The notes beneath the pieces were generated by a model that saw only the letters and a program-made list of their open reading frames with translations, did not search any database and was not told the DNA's origin. A DNA stretch of 64,000 bases from Chitinophaga tropicalis (lineage in GTDB: Bacteria > Bacteroidota > Bacteroidia > Chitinophagales > Chitinophagaceae): positions 1 to 64,000 of the forward strand of contig NZ_WRXN01000021.1 of assembly GCF_009758205.1 (NCBI RefSeq). The letters run 5' to 3'. Below are positions 37,414 through 46,268 of the stretch, in pieces (within the stretch, counting starts at the first letter, position 1; each line of letters starts with the position of its first letter). A program made the translations under genes and the position numbers.

Positions 37414-38772
37414 TTATTTGTAAGCCTGCTTTATTCCCAGCCGCTTTATCTTCGAATACAAAGTAGGCGCAGGTATTCCTAACATCTCAGCTGCCCCTCC
37501 CGGCCCTGACACCTTTCCATCTGCTGCCTGCAACGCATTCATAATATGCGTCCTTTCCATTTCATCCATCGTCTTTGTCTTGCCGGGAACAGCTATGCTC
37601 TCTTCAGTCAATGTTGCAGATAAAGGCAGGTCAATATGATCTATTTCACTTCCTGCATATAAAAGTACATAACGCTCCATCAGGTGCTCCAGCTCACGGA
37701 TATTACCCGGCCAGGAATATTGCGCCAGCTGCTGCATAGCATCCTCGCTGACAGAAGGCGCCGGCAAACCATTCTTCTGCGCATATTTTTCAAGGAAATG
37801 ATAAACCAGCGGCGGGATATCTTCCTGTCTTTTTCTCAGGGGAGGAAGCACTATCGGGAAAACGCTGAAGCGGTAATACAGATCAAGCCTGAACCGTCCC
37901 TCCGCCACTTCTCTTTCCAGCGTTCTGTTGGTAGCCGCAATGATCCGTACATCAACTTTTATACTTTCATCCCCACCAACCCGTTCTATCTCTTTTTCCT
38001 GCAGCACTCTCAATAATTTGACCTGCGCATCCGGGGGGAGTTCTCCTATCTCATCCAGGAAAATAGTACCACCATCGGCCTGTTCAAATTTCCCATGTCT
38101 TTTCTGACTGGCGCCGGTAAATGCTCCTTTTTCATGACCAAAAAGTTCTGTTTCTATAAGCGACAGGGTAATTGCGGCACAGTTAACAACAACAAATGGT
38201 TTATTGCTTCTCGAAGATAACCTGTGAATGGTTCTTGCGGCAAGTTCTTTACCGGTGCCGCTTTCGCCGGTTAGCAATACGGAAGTCTCTGTGGGAGAGA
38301 CTATCCTGATCTGTTCCATAAACTCCCTCGCCGCAGGACTGTCACCGGTCATTCCTGGCTGAGCCGGAACATCTTCATCCGGCACTCTTTCCTTCTCAAT
38401 ATTATACCTGTAGCTGGCAATATCCAGCATCACAAAAAGATCTTTTTCCCTGAAAGGCTTAATGAGAAAACCATAAGGCCGGGTTACTTTCGCAGCTTCC
38501 AGGATACTGGCATTGGTATTGGCTGATATATACAGGAAAGGTATCTTCTTCTGCATTAGTTCTTTTCCCAGGTCTATTCCCGTCAGTTGCCCTTTCAGCA
38601 TGATATCAAGCAATACCCAGTCCGGCTTTTTTTCGTCTATCAGTTCATACGCCTGCTCAACAGAAACTGCAATACCACAAACAGTATATCCTGCTTTCTT
38701 CAATATATGACGGAGATCATTGGCTACAATGAACTCATCTTCAACTATCAGTATTTTCCCATTATCAGGCAT
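37414..38772 (-). CDS. NtrC-type sigma-54 response regulator
   Basis: 452 residues: a receiver domain (about 1-125, phospho-acceptor D56 in WVLLDIMLKG), a sigma-54 AAA+ domain (Walker A GESGTGKE, canonical EKGAFTGAS loop, LDEIGELPPDAQVKLLRVLQ) and a C-terminal Fis-type HTH (GPGGAAEMLGIPAPTLYSKIKRLGI). Its ATG overlaps the end of the sensor kinase gene by 8 bp (ATGCCTGA), so the two are translated as a unit and form a cognate pair. It is expected to activate sigma-54 promoters when phosphorylated. The targets are not visible here. Confidence 0.95.
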   Translation of the reverse strand: MPDNGKILIVEDEFIVANDLRHILKKAGYTVCGIAVSVEQAYELIDEKKPDWVLLDIMLKGQLTGIDLGKELMQKKIPFLYISANTNASILEAAKVTRPYGFLIKPFREKDLFVMLDIASYRYNIEKERVPDEDVPAQPGMTGDSPAAREFMEQIRIVSPTETSVLLTGESGTGKELAARTIHRLSSRSNKPFVVVNCAAITLSLIETELFGHEKGAFTGASQKRHGKFEQADGGTIFLDEIGELPPDAQVKLLRVLQEKEIERVGGDESIKVDVRIIAATNRTLEREVAEGRFRLDLYYRFSVFPIVLPPLRKRQEDIPPLVYHFLEKYAQKNGLPAPSVSEDAMQQLAQYSWPGNIRELEHLMERYVLLYAGSEIDHIDLPLSATLTEESIAVPGKTKTMDEMERTHIMNALQAADGKVSGPGGAAEMLGIPAPTLYSKIKRLGIKQAYK

Positions 38773-41044
38773 TGGTAGTAGTAAATGCAGTTTTATTAAA
38801 AGTAAAGTCCCGGCACAGGAAATGCACAGTGATGATCACCCCCGGATTATTATTACGGATACTGAAAACACCGTCCAGCTGCAGACTTAAACCCTGCATC
38901 AGGCTCATGCCCAGTGAATCCCGTTCGGTGATATCTGTCTCTTCATCAAAGCCAACGCCGTTATCTGAAATAGATAACAGTGAATCCCCATCTGGCTTGT
39001 GTTTTAACGATACCCGGATAATTCCTTTCCTGTTATCAGGAAAAGCATATTTGATGGCATTACTGACAGCTTCGTTCAGTATCAGTCCCAGCGGAGCGGC
39101 CTGCACAACATCCACCTCAACGGCATCAATATCCAGCTCAAAAGTTATTCTTCTCCCTGTTTCAAAGCTATCCTGCATGTATCCGACCAGTTCCCTGATA
39201 TACCATGCCATATTGATCTTGCCGGGATTATCCGTCTGGTAAAGCCGCTGGTGAATGAGCGACATGGCATACATCCTGTGCTGGCTGTTACGGATAGCCG
39301 CCAGGGCGTCTTTATTGTCAAGGTACCTGGACTGTGTATTCAGCAGGCTGATAATAACCTGTAAGTTATTTTTTACCCGGTGATGGATCTCTTTTAACAG
39401 CCATTCTTTATCCTCCAGCAGCTTTTTCAGCACCACATTCTGCGCATTGATCTCTTCCTGCTTGATCTCCAGCTGGATGTTTGTCTGTTTTCTAAGCCGG
39501 TAACGGTTATACATCAGGAAAAAGAAGACAAGCAGCACAAATACCCCGGCAATAATAACATTCCTGACCACTTTTTCTTTCTGCAGAGATGCTTCCTGCA
39601 ACTGGCTTTTCTGAATAAGGAGCCTGATGTTCTGATCTTTCTGCTCCGTTTCAAATTGTATCTGTAGCTGCCCCAGCTGTCGGGACTGCATAATGTGCAT
39701 CAGCGAATCAGAAAGCAACTTGTAATTTTTAAAATGGATAAGAGCGGAAGACGTATTGTCACTGGCCGAATCTGCCCTGTAAGATAGCAGCTCTGCCTGC
39801 GCTGTCCTTAGTAATGTTGCGTGGTTGGAAGATTGTGCAGCAAAAAAGGACAACAGATATGGATGGCTTTCCTTGTATTTCCCCAATGCCTGAAGATATT
39901 CAGCAATGAACACACGCATCACCTGGACCAGCGTCCCGCTTAGCTGATCACTCTCATAGATGCTGAGCACCCGCCGGAAATATTGCTCTCCGTCCCTGTA
40001 CTTCTTCATAGACATCATAATGTTGAGAGCCAGCAGGTTAAATTGGAACTGGTCATATACATCTGTCGACGGCAGGATAGCTGCTGCTGCCATAAGGGTA
40101 TCCAGCGCCTGTCGATATGCCCCCTGTTTCCTCAGTGCATCCGAGATATTGAACAGCAGCAGCTGTATAGAGCCGGTATCTGTGTTGCTGTGCGCATAAT
40201 GCAACCCCTTCCGGAAATAGAAAAGTGCTGTACTATCTGCGTTTATACTGAAATAACTGAGACCAACACGATTGTAGATAGTAGACATCAGTAAACTGGT
40301 ATCTTTAAGCTCCTCGCCGGTCTTCATTGCAAGAAGATTATATCTCAGGGATTGTAGGAAATCACCCTTGTTATTATATATTTCTCCGATTATTCCGTAT
40401 GCCCCCTGAAGCCGCTTAAAACCAATACTGTCATAAATTGCAAGTGCCCCATCGAGGTATGCCAGCGCAGTGGCATGATCCTGCTTCAGATGATACAGGT
40501 CTCCGATAAATTCTTTCAGTACCCCCTCCTTGTACCTGTTACCCAGACTATGATAGATACGCAACCCCTGCTCATATAAACTGATCTTCATAGGAAGGTC
40601 CCTCTCCTGGTTAGAGTAGGTTCCTCCAAGTTCTATCACTGCTTCTGCTTCCAGCCATAACGGGCCTGTCTTTTTGAATATAGCCAGGGCCTCACCGGCA
40701 AGTCCCCGGCCTTTCTCCGATTGCCCCATTTCCCTGTAGGCCTTGGCCAGCAGCAAACGGCTTTCTCCCACACCCTGCTCATAATGTAATGTGCGGCTCA
40801 GCTTTTCCATTTTCCCGGAAATAGCCATCGCCTTCTCCATATCTGCTTTAAGAGAACCAGGCCTGTCCAGGTATGACTCCCCAAGCGTTCTTAGCTTTGT
40901 TATTGCAGATGTATCTGCAAACTTTTGATCTATTGCTTTTCCGATCGATGCCGGTTCTTGCGCAGATTGTGCATAGCATATACCTGCCGCTCCGAAGAAG
41001 ATGGCAATAAGAACAAGCAGCAATACTGGTTTTACATTTTTCAT
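38765..41044 (-). CDS. TPR-repeat sensor histidine kinase, HisKA_2 type
   Basis: 759 residues. A signal peptide (about 1-25, ending ICYAQ) is followed by a long periplasmic TPR array (about 40-440) rich in ALAYLDGALAIYDSIG-type helices. A coiled region and a transmembrane helix at about 495-517 come next. The cytoplasmic HisKA_2 dimerisation domain has a double His at 554-555 (EIHHRVKNNLQVIISLLNTQSRYL), and a HATPase domain contains NEAVSNAIKYAF and ISDNGVGFDEE. HisKA_2 kinases more often pair with LytTR or stand-alone receivers. Here the partner is an NtrC-type activator encoded with an 8-bp overlap. The TPR part probably senses protein or envelope state. The ligand is unknown. Confidence 0.94.
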   Translation of the reverse strand: MKNVKPVLLLVLIAIFFGAAGICYAQSAQEPASIGKAIDQKFADTSAITKLRTLGESYLDRPGSLKADMEKAMAISGKMEKLSRTLHYEQGVGESRLLLAKAYREMGQSEKGRGLAGEALAIFKKTGPLWLEAEAVIELGGTYSNQERDLPMKISLYEQGLRIYHSLGNRYKEGVLKEFIGDLYHLKQDHATALAYLDGALAIYDSIGFKRLQGAYGIIGEIYNNKGDFLQSLRYNLLAMKTGEELKDTSLLMSTIYNRVGLSYFSINADSTALFYFRKGLHYAHSNTDTGSIQLLLFNISDALRKQGAYRQALDTLMAAAAILPSTDVYDQFQFNLLALNIMMSMKKYRDGEQYFRRVLSIYESDQLSGTLVQVMRVFIAEYLQALGKYKESHPYLLSFFAAQSSNHATLLRTAQAELLSYRADSASDNTSSALIHFKNYKLLSDSLMHIMQSRQLGQLQIQFETEQKDQNIRLLIQKSQLQEASLQKEKVVRNVIIAGVFVLLVFFFLMYNRYRLRKQTNIQLEIKQEEINAQNVVLKKLLEDKEWLLKEIHHRVKNNLQVIISLLNTQSRYLDNKDALAAIRNSQHRMYAMSLIHQRLYQTDNPGKINMAWYIRELVGYMQDSFETGRRITFELDIDAVEVDVVQAAPLGLILNEAVSNAIKYAFPDNRKGIIRVSLKHKPDGDSLLSISDNGVGFDEETDITERDSLGMSLMQGLSLQLDGVFSIRNNNPGVIITVHFLCRDFTFNKTAFTTTNA

Positions 41045-41270
41045 TATCAGCTGGCAAATTTACAAAAGACACCTGCATTTTTTGAAATTCTCAAAACCTT
41101 AAAGAAAAGTTACCTCCACATCTGGTTCACATCAGGTCCGCGTTAACTCCACTGTTAAAGCATGGATAATAACTGCATAAGACCAGGATAACACCAGGAT
41201 AATACCTTGTATAAGCCGCTCAACCTTATTCCCCTTCCCCGATCCACTTTTTTCTGTTAACTTGAAATCT

Positions 41271-42515
41271 ATGAAAACATCTCTTCAGGCAATCATTACC
41301 GGGGCAACCCTCGTCCTCGCATCCTGTAGCACACCAGCTGATCCACACACAGGAAATGGAACTGATACTACAGGTACTGACAGCACTTACGCTCCGGTAG
41401 AAACCAAGCCGCCAAATACAGACTACAAACCTGCATTTGCAGGCCAGACCCGCATTGCCGGGGTAAAAACTAAAACGCCTTACGGATTTACTATTCTGAG
41501 TAGTGCACTGGAAAGCCCCTGGGGCATCACCACATTACCGGATGGCAGATTGCTCATCACCGAGAAAAAAGGTGTAATGCGCATAGCTACCACAACAGGT
41601 CAGCTGAGTGCGCCCATCACCGGTCTCCCGAAAGTAAACCCTGACGGACAGGGCGGTTTGCTCGGCCTCCGCATAGATCCTGATTTCAGCAATAACAGGA
41701 TGGTATACTGGGTTTTCTCAGAACCACTGCCGGAAGGAAACCTCACTGCTGTAGCGAAAGGCAAACTCTCGGCCAACGAAAAAAGCATCGAAGGCGCCAC
41801 CGTTATCTACCGGGCAACACCTGCCTACAAAGGAACACTTCACTATGGTGGCAGGATCCTGTTTGATAAGAACGGCAACCTTATAATAAGCACAGGAGAA
41901 CGTTCCGACCTGCAAACCAGACCACAGGCCCAGCAACTGAACTCCGCATTAGGAAAGGTACTGCGCATCACAAAAGAAGGAAAACCAGTAGAAGGCAACC
42001 CATTTGCGGGACAGGGAGACAATCGTCCCGAGATCTATAGCTACGGCCACAGAAATGTCCAGGGACTGGCATTCCACCCCGAAACCGGCGACCTCTGGGA
42101 AACAGAATTCGGCCCAAGAGGAGGAGATGAGCTGAACCGTATTCAACCGGGGAAAAACTACGGATGGCCTACCATCACCTACGGTATTGAATATAGCGGA
42201 CAAAAAGTGGGAGACGGTATCCAGCAGAAAGCAGGACTGGAACAACCTGTTTATTACTGGGATCCCGTACTGTCGCCCAGCGGTATTACATTTTATTCAG
42301 GAACCGGTATTCCTGAATGGAAGAACAACCTCTTCATAGCCGGCCTGAGCAGCATACATATTGCCAGGCTTGTTATCAAAGATAATAAGGTAGTAGGAGA
42401 GGAAAGACTGCTGGTAAGCGAAGAACAACGCTTCCGCGATATAACCGAAGGAAAGGATGGTGTATTATACGCTGTTACCGACAATGGCAGATTATACAGC
42501 ATTCACAAAAAATAA
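41271..42515 (+). CDS. PQQ-dependent aldose sugar dehydrogenase-like lipoprotein
   Basis: About 414 residues. A lipoprotein signal (LVLASC, Cys near residue 19) and a Thr/Asp-rich linker precede the six-bladed soluble glucose/sorbosone dehydrogenase propeller (about 60-414). Family motifs are SPWGITTLPDGRLLITEKKGVM, the GQGGLLGLRIDPDF block, SYGHRNVQGLAFHPETGDLWETEFGPRGGDELN and PGKNYGWPTITYG. It oxidises aldoses in the periplasm with PQQ, or at least shares that fold. The ATG at 41271 is preferred over an in-frame TTG at 41262. It is transcribed alone and followed by a strong hairpin. Substrate range cannot be read from the sequence. Confidence 0.93.
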   Translation: MKTSLQAIITGATLVLASCSTPADPHTGNGTDTTGTDSTYAPVETKPPNTDYKPAFAGQTRIAGVKTKTPYGFTILSSALESPWGITTLPDGRLLITEKKGVMRIATTTGQLSAPITGLPKVNPDGQGGLLGLRIDPDFSNNRMVYWVFSEPLPEGNLTAVAKGKLSANEKSIEGATVIYRATPAYKGTLHYGGRILFDKNGNLIISTGERSDLQTRPQAQQLNSALGKVLRITKEGKPVEGNPFAGQGDNRPEIYSYGHRNVQGLAFHPETGDLWETEFGPRGGDELNRIQPGKNYGWPTITYGIEYSGQKVGDGIQQKAGLEQPVYYWDPVLSPSGITFYSGTGIPEWKNNLFIAGLSSIHIARLVIKDNKVVGEERLLVSEEQRFRDITEGKDGVLYAVTDNGRLYSIHKK

Positions 42516-42527
42516 TTCACAAACCTT

Positions 42528-42600
42528 TAACCGACCGTAGGCCGGTTAAAAAAAACGCTCAGGAAAATGAGTTTTGCTTTCGGCAAAACTCATTTTCCTG
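42528..42600 (+). terminator. composite terminator with GCTTTCGGC loop
   Basis: A degenerate GC palindrome (TAACCGACC-GTA-GGCCGGTTA, 42528-42549) and an A run precede an 18-bp perfect hairpin. Its arms are 42560-42577 and 42583-42600, CAGGAAAATGAGTTTTGC and its complement. The loop region reads GCTTTCGGC (42576-42584), the same nine bases duplicated by the small mobile element at 43472. The rest of the 312-bp gap to the next gene holds nothing else until the promoter at 42780. Confidence 0.8.
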
Positions 42601-42779
42601 ATCAATTCTTTCCAACAAAAAACTATCCGCAACCTCCCCCGCAATCCCCGCTAAAACCCCCACCATCTCTGCTCAGGACTTGAAAGAGTACCGTAAAAGA
42701 TCAATGCTATTGAAGGAGTGACAGGCACTAAAAGCCAGGTAGTATTATCCACTTTGCTGGAAAGAGGGCCATCCCCCGA

Positions 42780-42808
42780 TTTCTGATGATGGATTGATCT
42801 TATATTTG
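42780..42808 (+). promoter_or_regulatory. Bacteroidota-type promoter of the LOG gene
   Basis: A -7 element TATATTTG at 42801-42808 is preceded by TTTC (42780-42783, one mismatch to the TTTG -33 box) at a 17-base spacing. The start codon lies 20 bp beyond, after AAAGGA, a weak ribosome-binding-like sequence. Confidence 0.55.
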
Positions 42809-42827
42809 CGCTCAATTAATAAAGGAT

Positions 42828-43409
42828 ATGAAAAGACTAACAGTTTTCTGCGGCTCCAGTTTCGGTACTGAAAAAGTGTTTGAAGAACAGGCGTACTTAT
42901 TAGGAAAGACTTTGGCAGCCAGGAAGATAGGACTGGTATATGGAGGCGCCAACGTTGGCCTGATGGGCGCTGTAGCCAACGGAGCTATGGAAAACGGGGG
43001 AGAGGTGATAGGCGTATTACCACATCACCTGAAGGCAAAAGAAATAGCACATGAACACCTTACTTCCCTCATCCTGGTAGATACCATGCACGAGCGGAAA
43101 ACAAAGATGAATGACCTGTCTGACGGCGTGATTGCACTCCCCGGCGGCTTCGGGACATTTGAAGAACTCTTTGAAATGTTGACATGGGCCCAGCTTGGAT
43201 TACACAAAAAACCAGTAGCGCTTCTGAACATAAATGGATTTTATGATGATCTGCTGACAATGATCCAACGCACTGTAGATAAAGGATTTCTTAAGGAAAC
43301 GAATCAGAAAATGTTGCAGGTAAGCGATAATATCGACGACCTGCTGGAAAAAATGGCAACTTACAAAGCGCCCGACCTTCCAAAATGGATCAAAAAAGAC
43401 GAAGTCTGA
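42828..43409 (+). CDS. LOG-family (TIGR00730) nucleotide phosphoribohydrolase
   Basis: 193 residues, a compact Rossmann-like protein of the lysine-decarboxylase-like/LOG family. The diagnostic PGGFGTFEE motif is at 105-113, with a conserved MHERK (Arg90) and the opening VFCGSSFGT...YGGANVGLMGAVA. LOG proteins cleave nucleoside 5'-monophosphates such as cytokinin ribotides or AMP-like nucleotides into base plus ribose 5-phosphate. In non-plant bacteria the physiological substrate is usually unclear. Full length and active-site complete. Single gene with its own promoter and a terminator, the latter interrupted by a mobile element. Confidence 0.95.
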   Translation: MKRLTVFCGSSFGTEKVFEEQAYLLGKTLAARKIGLVYGGANVGLMGAVANGAMENGGEVIGVLPHHLKAKEIAHEHLTSLILVDTMHERKTKMNDLSDGVIALPGGFGTFEELFEMLTWAQLGLHKKPVALLNINGFYDDLLTMIQRTVDKGFLKETNQKMLQVSDNIDDLLEKMATYKAPDLPKWIKKDEV

Positions 43410-43420
43410 ATTTTTTCTCA

Positions 43421-43605
43421 GCGGGCCGCAGGCCCGCCTCTCTACACAAAAAAATAGCTTTGGCTTTCGGCGAGGGCACTGAAAAAGTAGTTTTCTTTAA
43501 AGAAATATTCGGGTAGGGGGTGGAGAATATTTTCGAATAGACGATTCTCAGAGCCTACGTAAGGACTTTTTCAGTGCCCTCGCTTTCGGCCAAAGCTATT
43601 TTTTT
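43421..43605. terminator. bidirectional terminator interrupted by a small mobile element
   Basis: A GC box GCGGGCC-GCA-GGCCCGC (43421-43437) is followed by a hairpin whose arms AAAAAAATAGCTTTG (43448-43462) and CAAAGCTATTTTTTT (43591-43605) match perfectly over 15 bp. They are separated by 128 bases because an element (43472-43581) sits in the loop. Removing the element and one copy of the 9-base duplication restores a normal hairpin with loop GCTTTCGGC. The site serves the convergent LOG and GH2 genes. Confidence 0.85.
43472..43581. mobile_element. 110-bp MITE in a terminator loop
   Basis: The ends are 17-bp perfect terminal inverted repeats, GAGGGCACTGAAAAAGT (43472-43488) and ACTTTTTCAGTGCCCTC (43565-43581). 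The element is flanked by a 9-bp direct duplication GCTTTCGGC (43463-43471 and 43582-43590). The interior has no coding capacity and contains a small palindrome (TTTCTTTAAAGAAA). These are the marks of a non-autonomous miniature transposon mobilised by an unseen transposase with 9-bp target duplication. The parent IS family cannot be named from these ends alone. Confidence 0.88.
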
Positions 43606-43632
43606 GCGCAATTCCCTCCCCGTTAAACAAAA

Positions 43633-45399
43633 CTACTTCTCATCATAATACCCCCTCAACACATACCACGCCCTCTTCCTCTCTCCATACTCCGACAACA
43701 ACCCCTTCCTGTTATAACCATCCTGGTACCCAGGCCTCATCCTTCCCATAGAACGATAATCAACCAGCAACCATGCACATACCCCCGCCAGCTGCGGCAC
43801 ACGCCTGAACATCACCACCTGCTCCCTGTATATCTTCGCCTGGTAATCCTCACTCCAGCTATCCGCAACATCCCCGGCATTCCCATATTTCGCCTCCCCG
43901 CCAAATTCAGAAATGATAACAGGCTTTTTATAATTGATCTCCCACTTCACATCCTCCGGTTTTCCCTGCCACGGCACATACCAGCCAATGTACTCATTCA
44001 GGGAGATGATATCTGCATATTTATACAGGCTGTCATGAACATGGAACATGTTATTACTGTAACCCTGGTTATTGATAACAACAGTATTCAGCCGGGTAGT
44101 ATCCAGCATCCGGCACTTGCCGAGCAGTTCAATCAGCGCTTTATCTCTCGACGGAGTGAAGGAATACGTTTCATTGGAAAGACTCCATATAATAACTGCA
44201 CAACGGTTCCTGTCCCGCTTTATCATTTCACGCAGCATCAGTTCCATCTTCCCAGGCATAGAAGTATCCGCAAATGCAATATGCTGATAAACAGGTAGCT
44301 CATCCCAGACCATTATCCCCATTTCTTCCGCCAGTTTCACCATGTATTCATTATGCGGATAGTGGGACAACCTCACCATATTACAACCCAGTTCCTTCGC
44401 CCAGGAAAGCAGCACCCTGGCATCTGCTTCAGTATTTGCTTTTCCGGCTTTAAAAGGACGTTCCTCATGAATATTCACTCCTTTGATGAATAGCTTTCTG
44501 CCATTCAGCAGTATATCGGTACCAGATACTGCGATATTCCTGAACCCTATACGCTCCGTCACTGTATCCGATACAGAAGATATAATAACGTTATACAGCC
44601 TGGGTGTATCAGGGCTCCAGCGTACAGGTCTCGCATTGAACCTGAGCAGAGCCATTCCTGAATCATTTGTTTTTGTACGATAGCTTATCTTGAGCTCAGG
44701 AATGCTGACCTTCACTTCCTGGTTCCCTGCATTCCCGCCATCTAATTTTACCCATCCTGCTATTTCATGATCAGAGTGCTTTGTCAGCTGGACCAGGTAA
44801 TCATTGATATAAGTGGACGCAGTTTCCACCAGGCTTACCTCCCGGGTAATACCACCATAATTGAACCAGTCGTATGACAAAGCCGGCAATCCGTTCTTCT
44901 GCCGTGTATTGTTCACTCTCACAATTATGCTGTTAATTCCTTCCTGTACATCGGTCAGCTCAAACTGGAAAGGAGTGAAGCCTCCTTCATGCGCTCCCAG
45001 GTGCTTACCGTTCAGGTAAACATCAGCCAGGTAATTCACTGCGCCAAAGTACAGGAACAGGCGTTTATCTTTCTTCCGGGTATAGCTGAACGTCTGCTTA
45101 TACCATACAGTGCCTTCCAGGTAAGTATATTCAGGGCGCTGGGTATTGAAATCGCCGGGTACATGTAGCTCCGGCGTGCCGGTAAATGAATATTCCACGA
45201 AATCTGTCTTGCTGACAGGCGTTCTTTCTTCCCATATCCGTAGCCAGTCGCCCGTACCTGTCGGGTCAATCAGCGCTTTCCAGCTGCCATTCAGGCTGAC
45301 TACCTGCCGGCCGCTGATATTGGTCATAGCTGATTGTGCATGCAGGACATTGGCCGGCAAGAGCAGGAATAACAGGACAGTAACTGATCTCAGGTTCAT
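43633..45399 (-). CDS. GH2 glycosidase, beta-glucuronidase/beta-galactosidase-like
   Basis: About 588 residues with a signal peptide (MNLRSVTVLLFLLLPANVLHAQ). The domain order is sugar-binding (NISGRQVVSLNGSWK to AGINSIIVRVNN-type region), Ig-like, then TIM barrel (about 295-588) with KGVNIHEERPF. Acid/base E410 is in WSLSNETYSF and nucleophile E498 in IISEFGGEAKYG. The compact three-domain form without the LacZ C-terminal part is closer to beta-glucuronidases than to LacZ. Specificity is open. The open frame extends 11 codons further upstream, to 45432, overlapping the DUF2461 stop, but the ATG at 45399 gives a clean signal peptide. It is probably co-transcribed with the DUF2461 gene. Confidence 0.9.
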   Translation of the reverse strand: MNLRSVTVLLFLLLPANVLHAQSAMTNISGRQVVSLNGSWKALIDPTGTGDWLRIWEERTPVSKTDFVEYSFTGTPELHVPGDFNTQRPEYTYLEGTVWYKQTFSYTRKKDKRLFLYFGAVNYLADVYLNGKHLGAHEGGFTPFQFELTDVQEGINSIIVRVNNTRQKNGLPALSYDWFNYGGITREVSLVETASTYINDYLVQLTKHSDHEIAGWVKLDGGNAGNQEVKVSIPELKISYRTKTNDSGMALLRFNARPVRWSPDTPRLYNVIISSVSDTVTERIGFRNIAVSGTDILLNGRKLFIKGVNIHEERPFKAGKANTEADARVLLSWAKELGCNMVRLSHYPHNEYMVKLAEEMGIMVWDELPVYQHIAFADTSMPGKMELMLREMIKRDRNRCAVIIWSLSNETYSFTPSRDKALIELLGKCRMLDTTRLNTVVINNQGYSNNMFHVHDSLYKYADIISLNEYIGWYVPWQGKPEDVKWEINYKKPVIISEFGGEAKYGNAGDVADSWSEDYQAKIYREQVVMFRRVPQLAGVCAWLLVDYRSMGRMRPGYQDGYNRKGLLSEYGERKRAWYVLRGYYDEK

Positions 45400-45415
45400 T
45401 TCTTTATTTGTTTTT

Positions 45416-46108
45416 TTATTCTCCGTTTCCATCTGAAGTCAACACCTCGCTCATATGATCAAAGAACGGGCGCATAGCTTTGAACGTACTATTAACCTCT
45501 TCCAGGAACGAAGCGCTCAACACCTCCTTATCCGTGAAATTCCTGATCAGCAGGAACTGCTTATACCGTAACAGGTCAATTGCCTCATGATCTGCCGGGA
45601 AACCCTTAGGCGCAGTTTTCACCTGGTCTCCCTTCAATGTCCCGAAATTCGATACGAACAATTTACTTTTAAGGATCTTCCTCAGCGGGGCCGCATCAAA
45701 AGCAATATCATTCCGGATCAGCCTCAGGTCGTCCGGCGATGGGCCAAAGAATCCGCCGGCCACAAAACTGTTCCCCTGCTCTATATGAAAATAATACCCA
45801 CCCCGGCGTTGTTGGGTAGCACGCTTAAAACTACCGCTCCAATGCGTTTTATAAGGCGTCTTATCATTAGAAAACCGGGTATCCCTGTATATCCTGAAAA
45901 GACTGCTTTTACCGGTGGGCGTTTCTATCAGGTCATGTTCACTGAGTTTCCCCAGCAATGCCTCCGCAAAGTTCTCTACCTGTGACAACTCCTGCTGATA
46001 AGCAGGTTTATGCTCATTGAACCATTCCCTGTTGTTGTTTTCTTTCAATGCCTGCAAAAAGTCAAATCCTGACTGACGTATATATTGTTCTTTCGCTGAT
46101 TTTGCCAT
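45416..46108 (-). CDS. DUF2461 family protein
   Basis: About 230 residues, the normal size for DUF2461 (TIGR02453). Family marks are FDFLQALKENNNREWFNEHKPAYQ at the N-terminus, LFRIYRDTRFSNDKTPYKTH and GGYYFHIEQGNSFVAGGFFGPSPDDLRLIR in the centre. Function is unknown for the family; it is predicted cytoplasmic. The open frame continues 21 codons upstream, but ATG 46108 (MAKSAKEQYIRQS) matches the family start. It lies 16 bp ahead of the GH2 gene and divergent from the large lyase-like gene. Confidence 0.92.
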   Translation of the reverse strand: MAKSAKEQYIRQSGFDFLQALKENNNREWFNEHKPAYQQELSQVENFAEALLGKLSEHDLIETPTGKSSLFRIYRDTRFSNDKTPYKTHWSGSFKRATQQRRGGYYFHIEQGNSFVAGGFFGPSPDDLRLIRNDIAFDAAPLRKILKSKLFVSNFGTLKGDQVKTAPKGFPADHEAIDLLRYKQFLLIRNFTDKEVLSASFLEEVNSTFKAMRPFFDHMSEVLTSDGNGE

Positions 46109-46197
46109 AGATCTTTTTTTAACGGCGATAAAGATACTAATTGCAACACTTACCGCCCATAGTGAGCGCATGATGCCAAAATCAATCCCTTATTTTA

Positions 46198-46240
46198 CGA
46201 AAATGTGCCCCCTCCCTTTAAAATAAGGGGGATATTTTCG
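46198..46240. promoter_or_regulatory. hairpin in the divergent promoter region
   Basis: CGAAAAT...CCCCCT (46198-46213) pairs with AGGGGG...ATTTTCG (46226-46240) apart from a small internal bulge. It lies between the divergent DUF2461 and lyase-like genes, 29 bp before the lyase start. It could be an operator, a leader hairpin or a bidirectional barrier. There is no T tract following, so a terminator is less likely. Confidence 0.4.
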
Positions 46241-46268
46241 CCCTGCTATCTTACTCAAAGTTCCACTT

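Noticed and set aside
41055..41062. Minus-strand TAAATTTG as the promoter of the TPR kinase gene
   Set aside because: It would leave a leader of only a few bases, and no -33 box is found at 17-25 bases.
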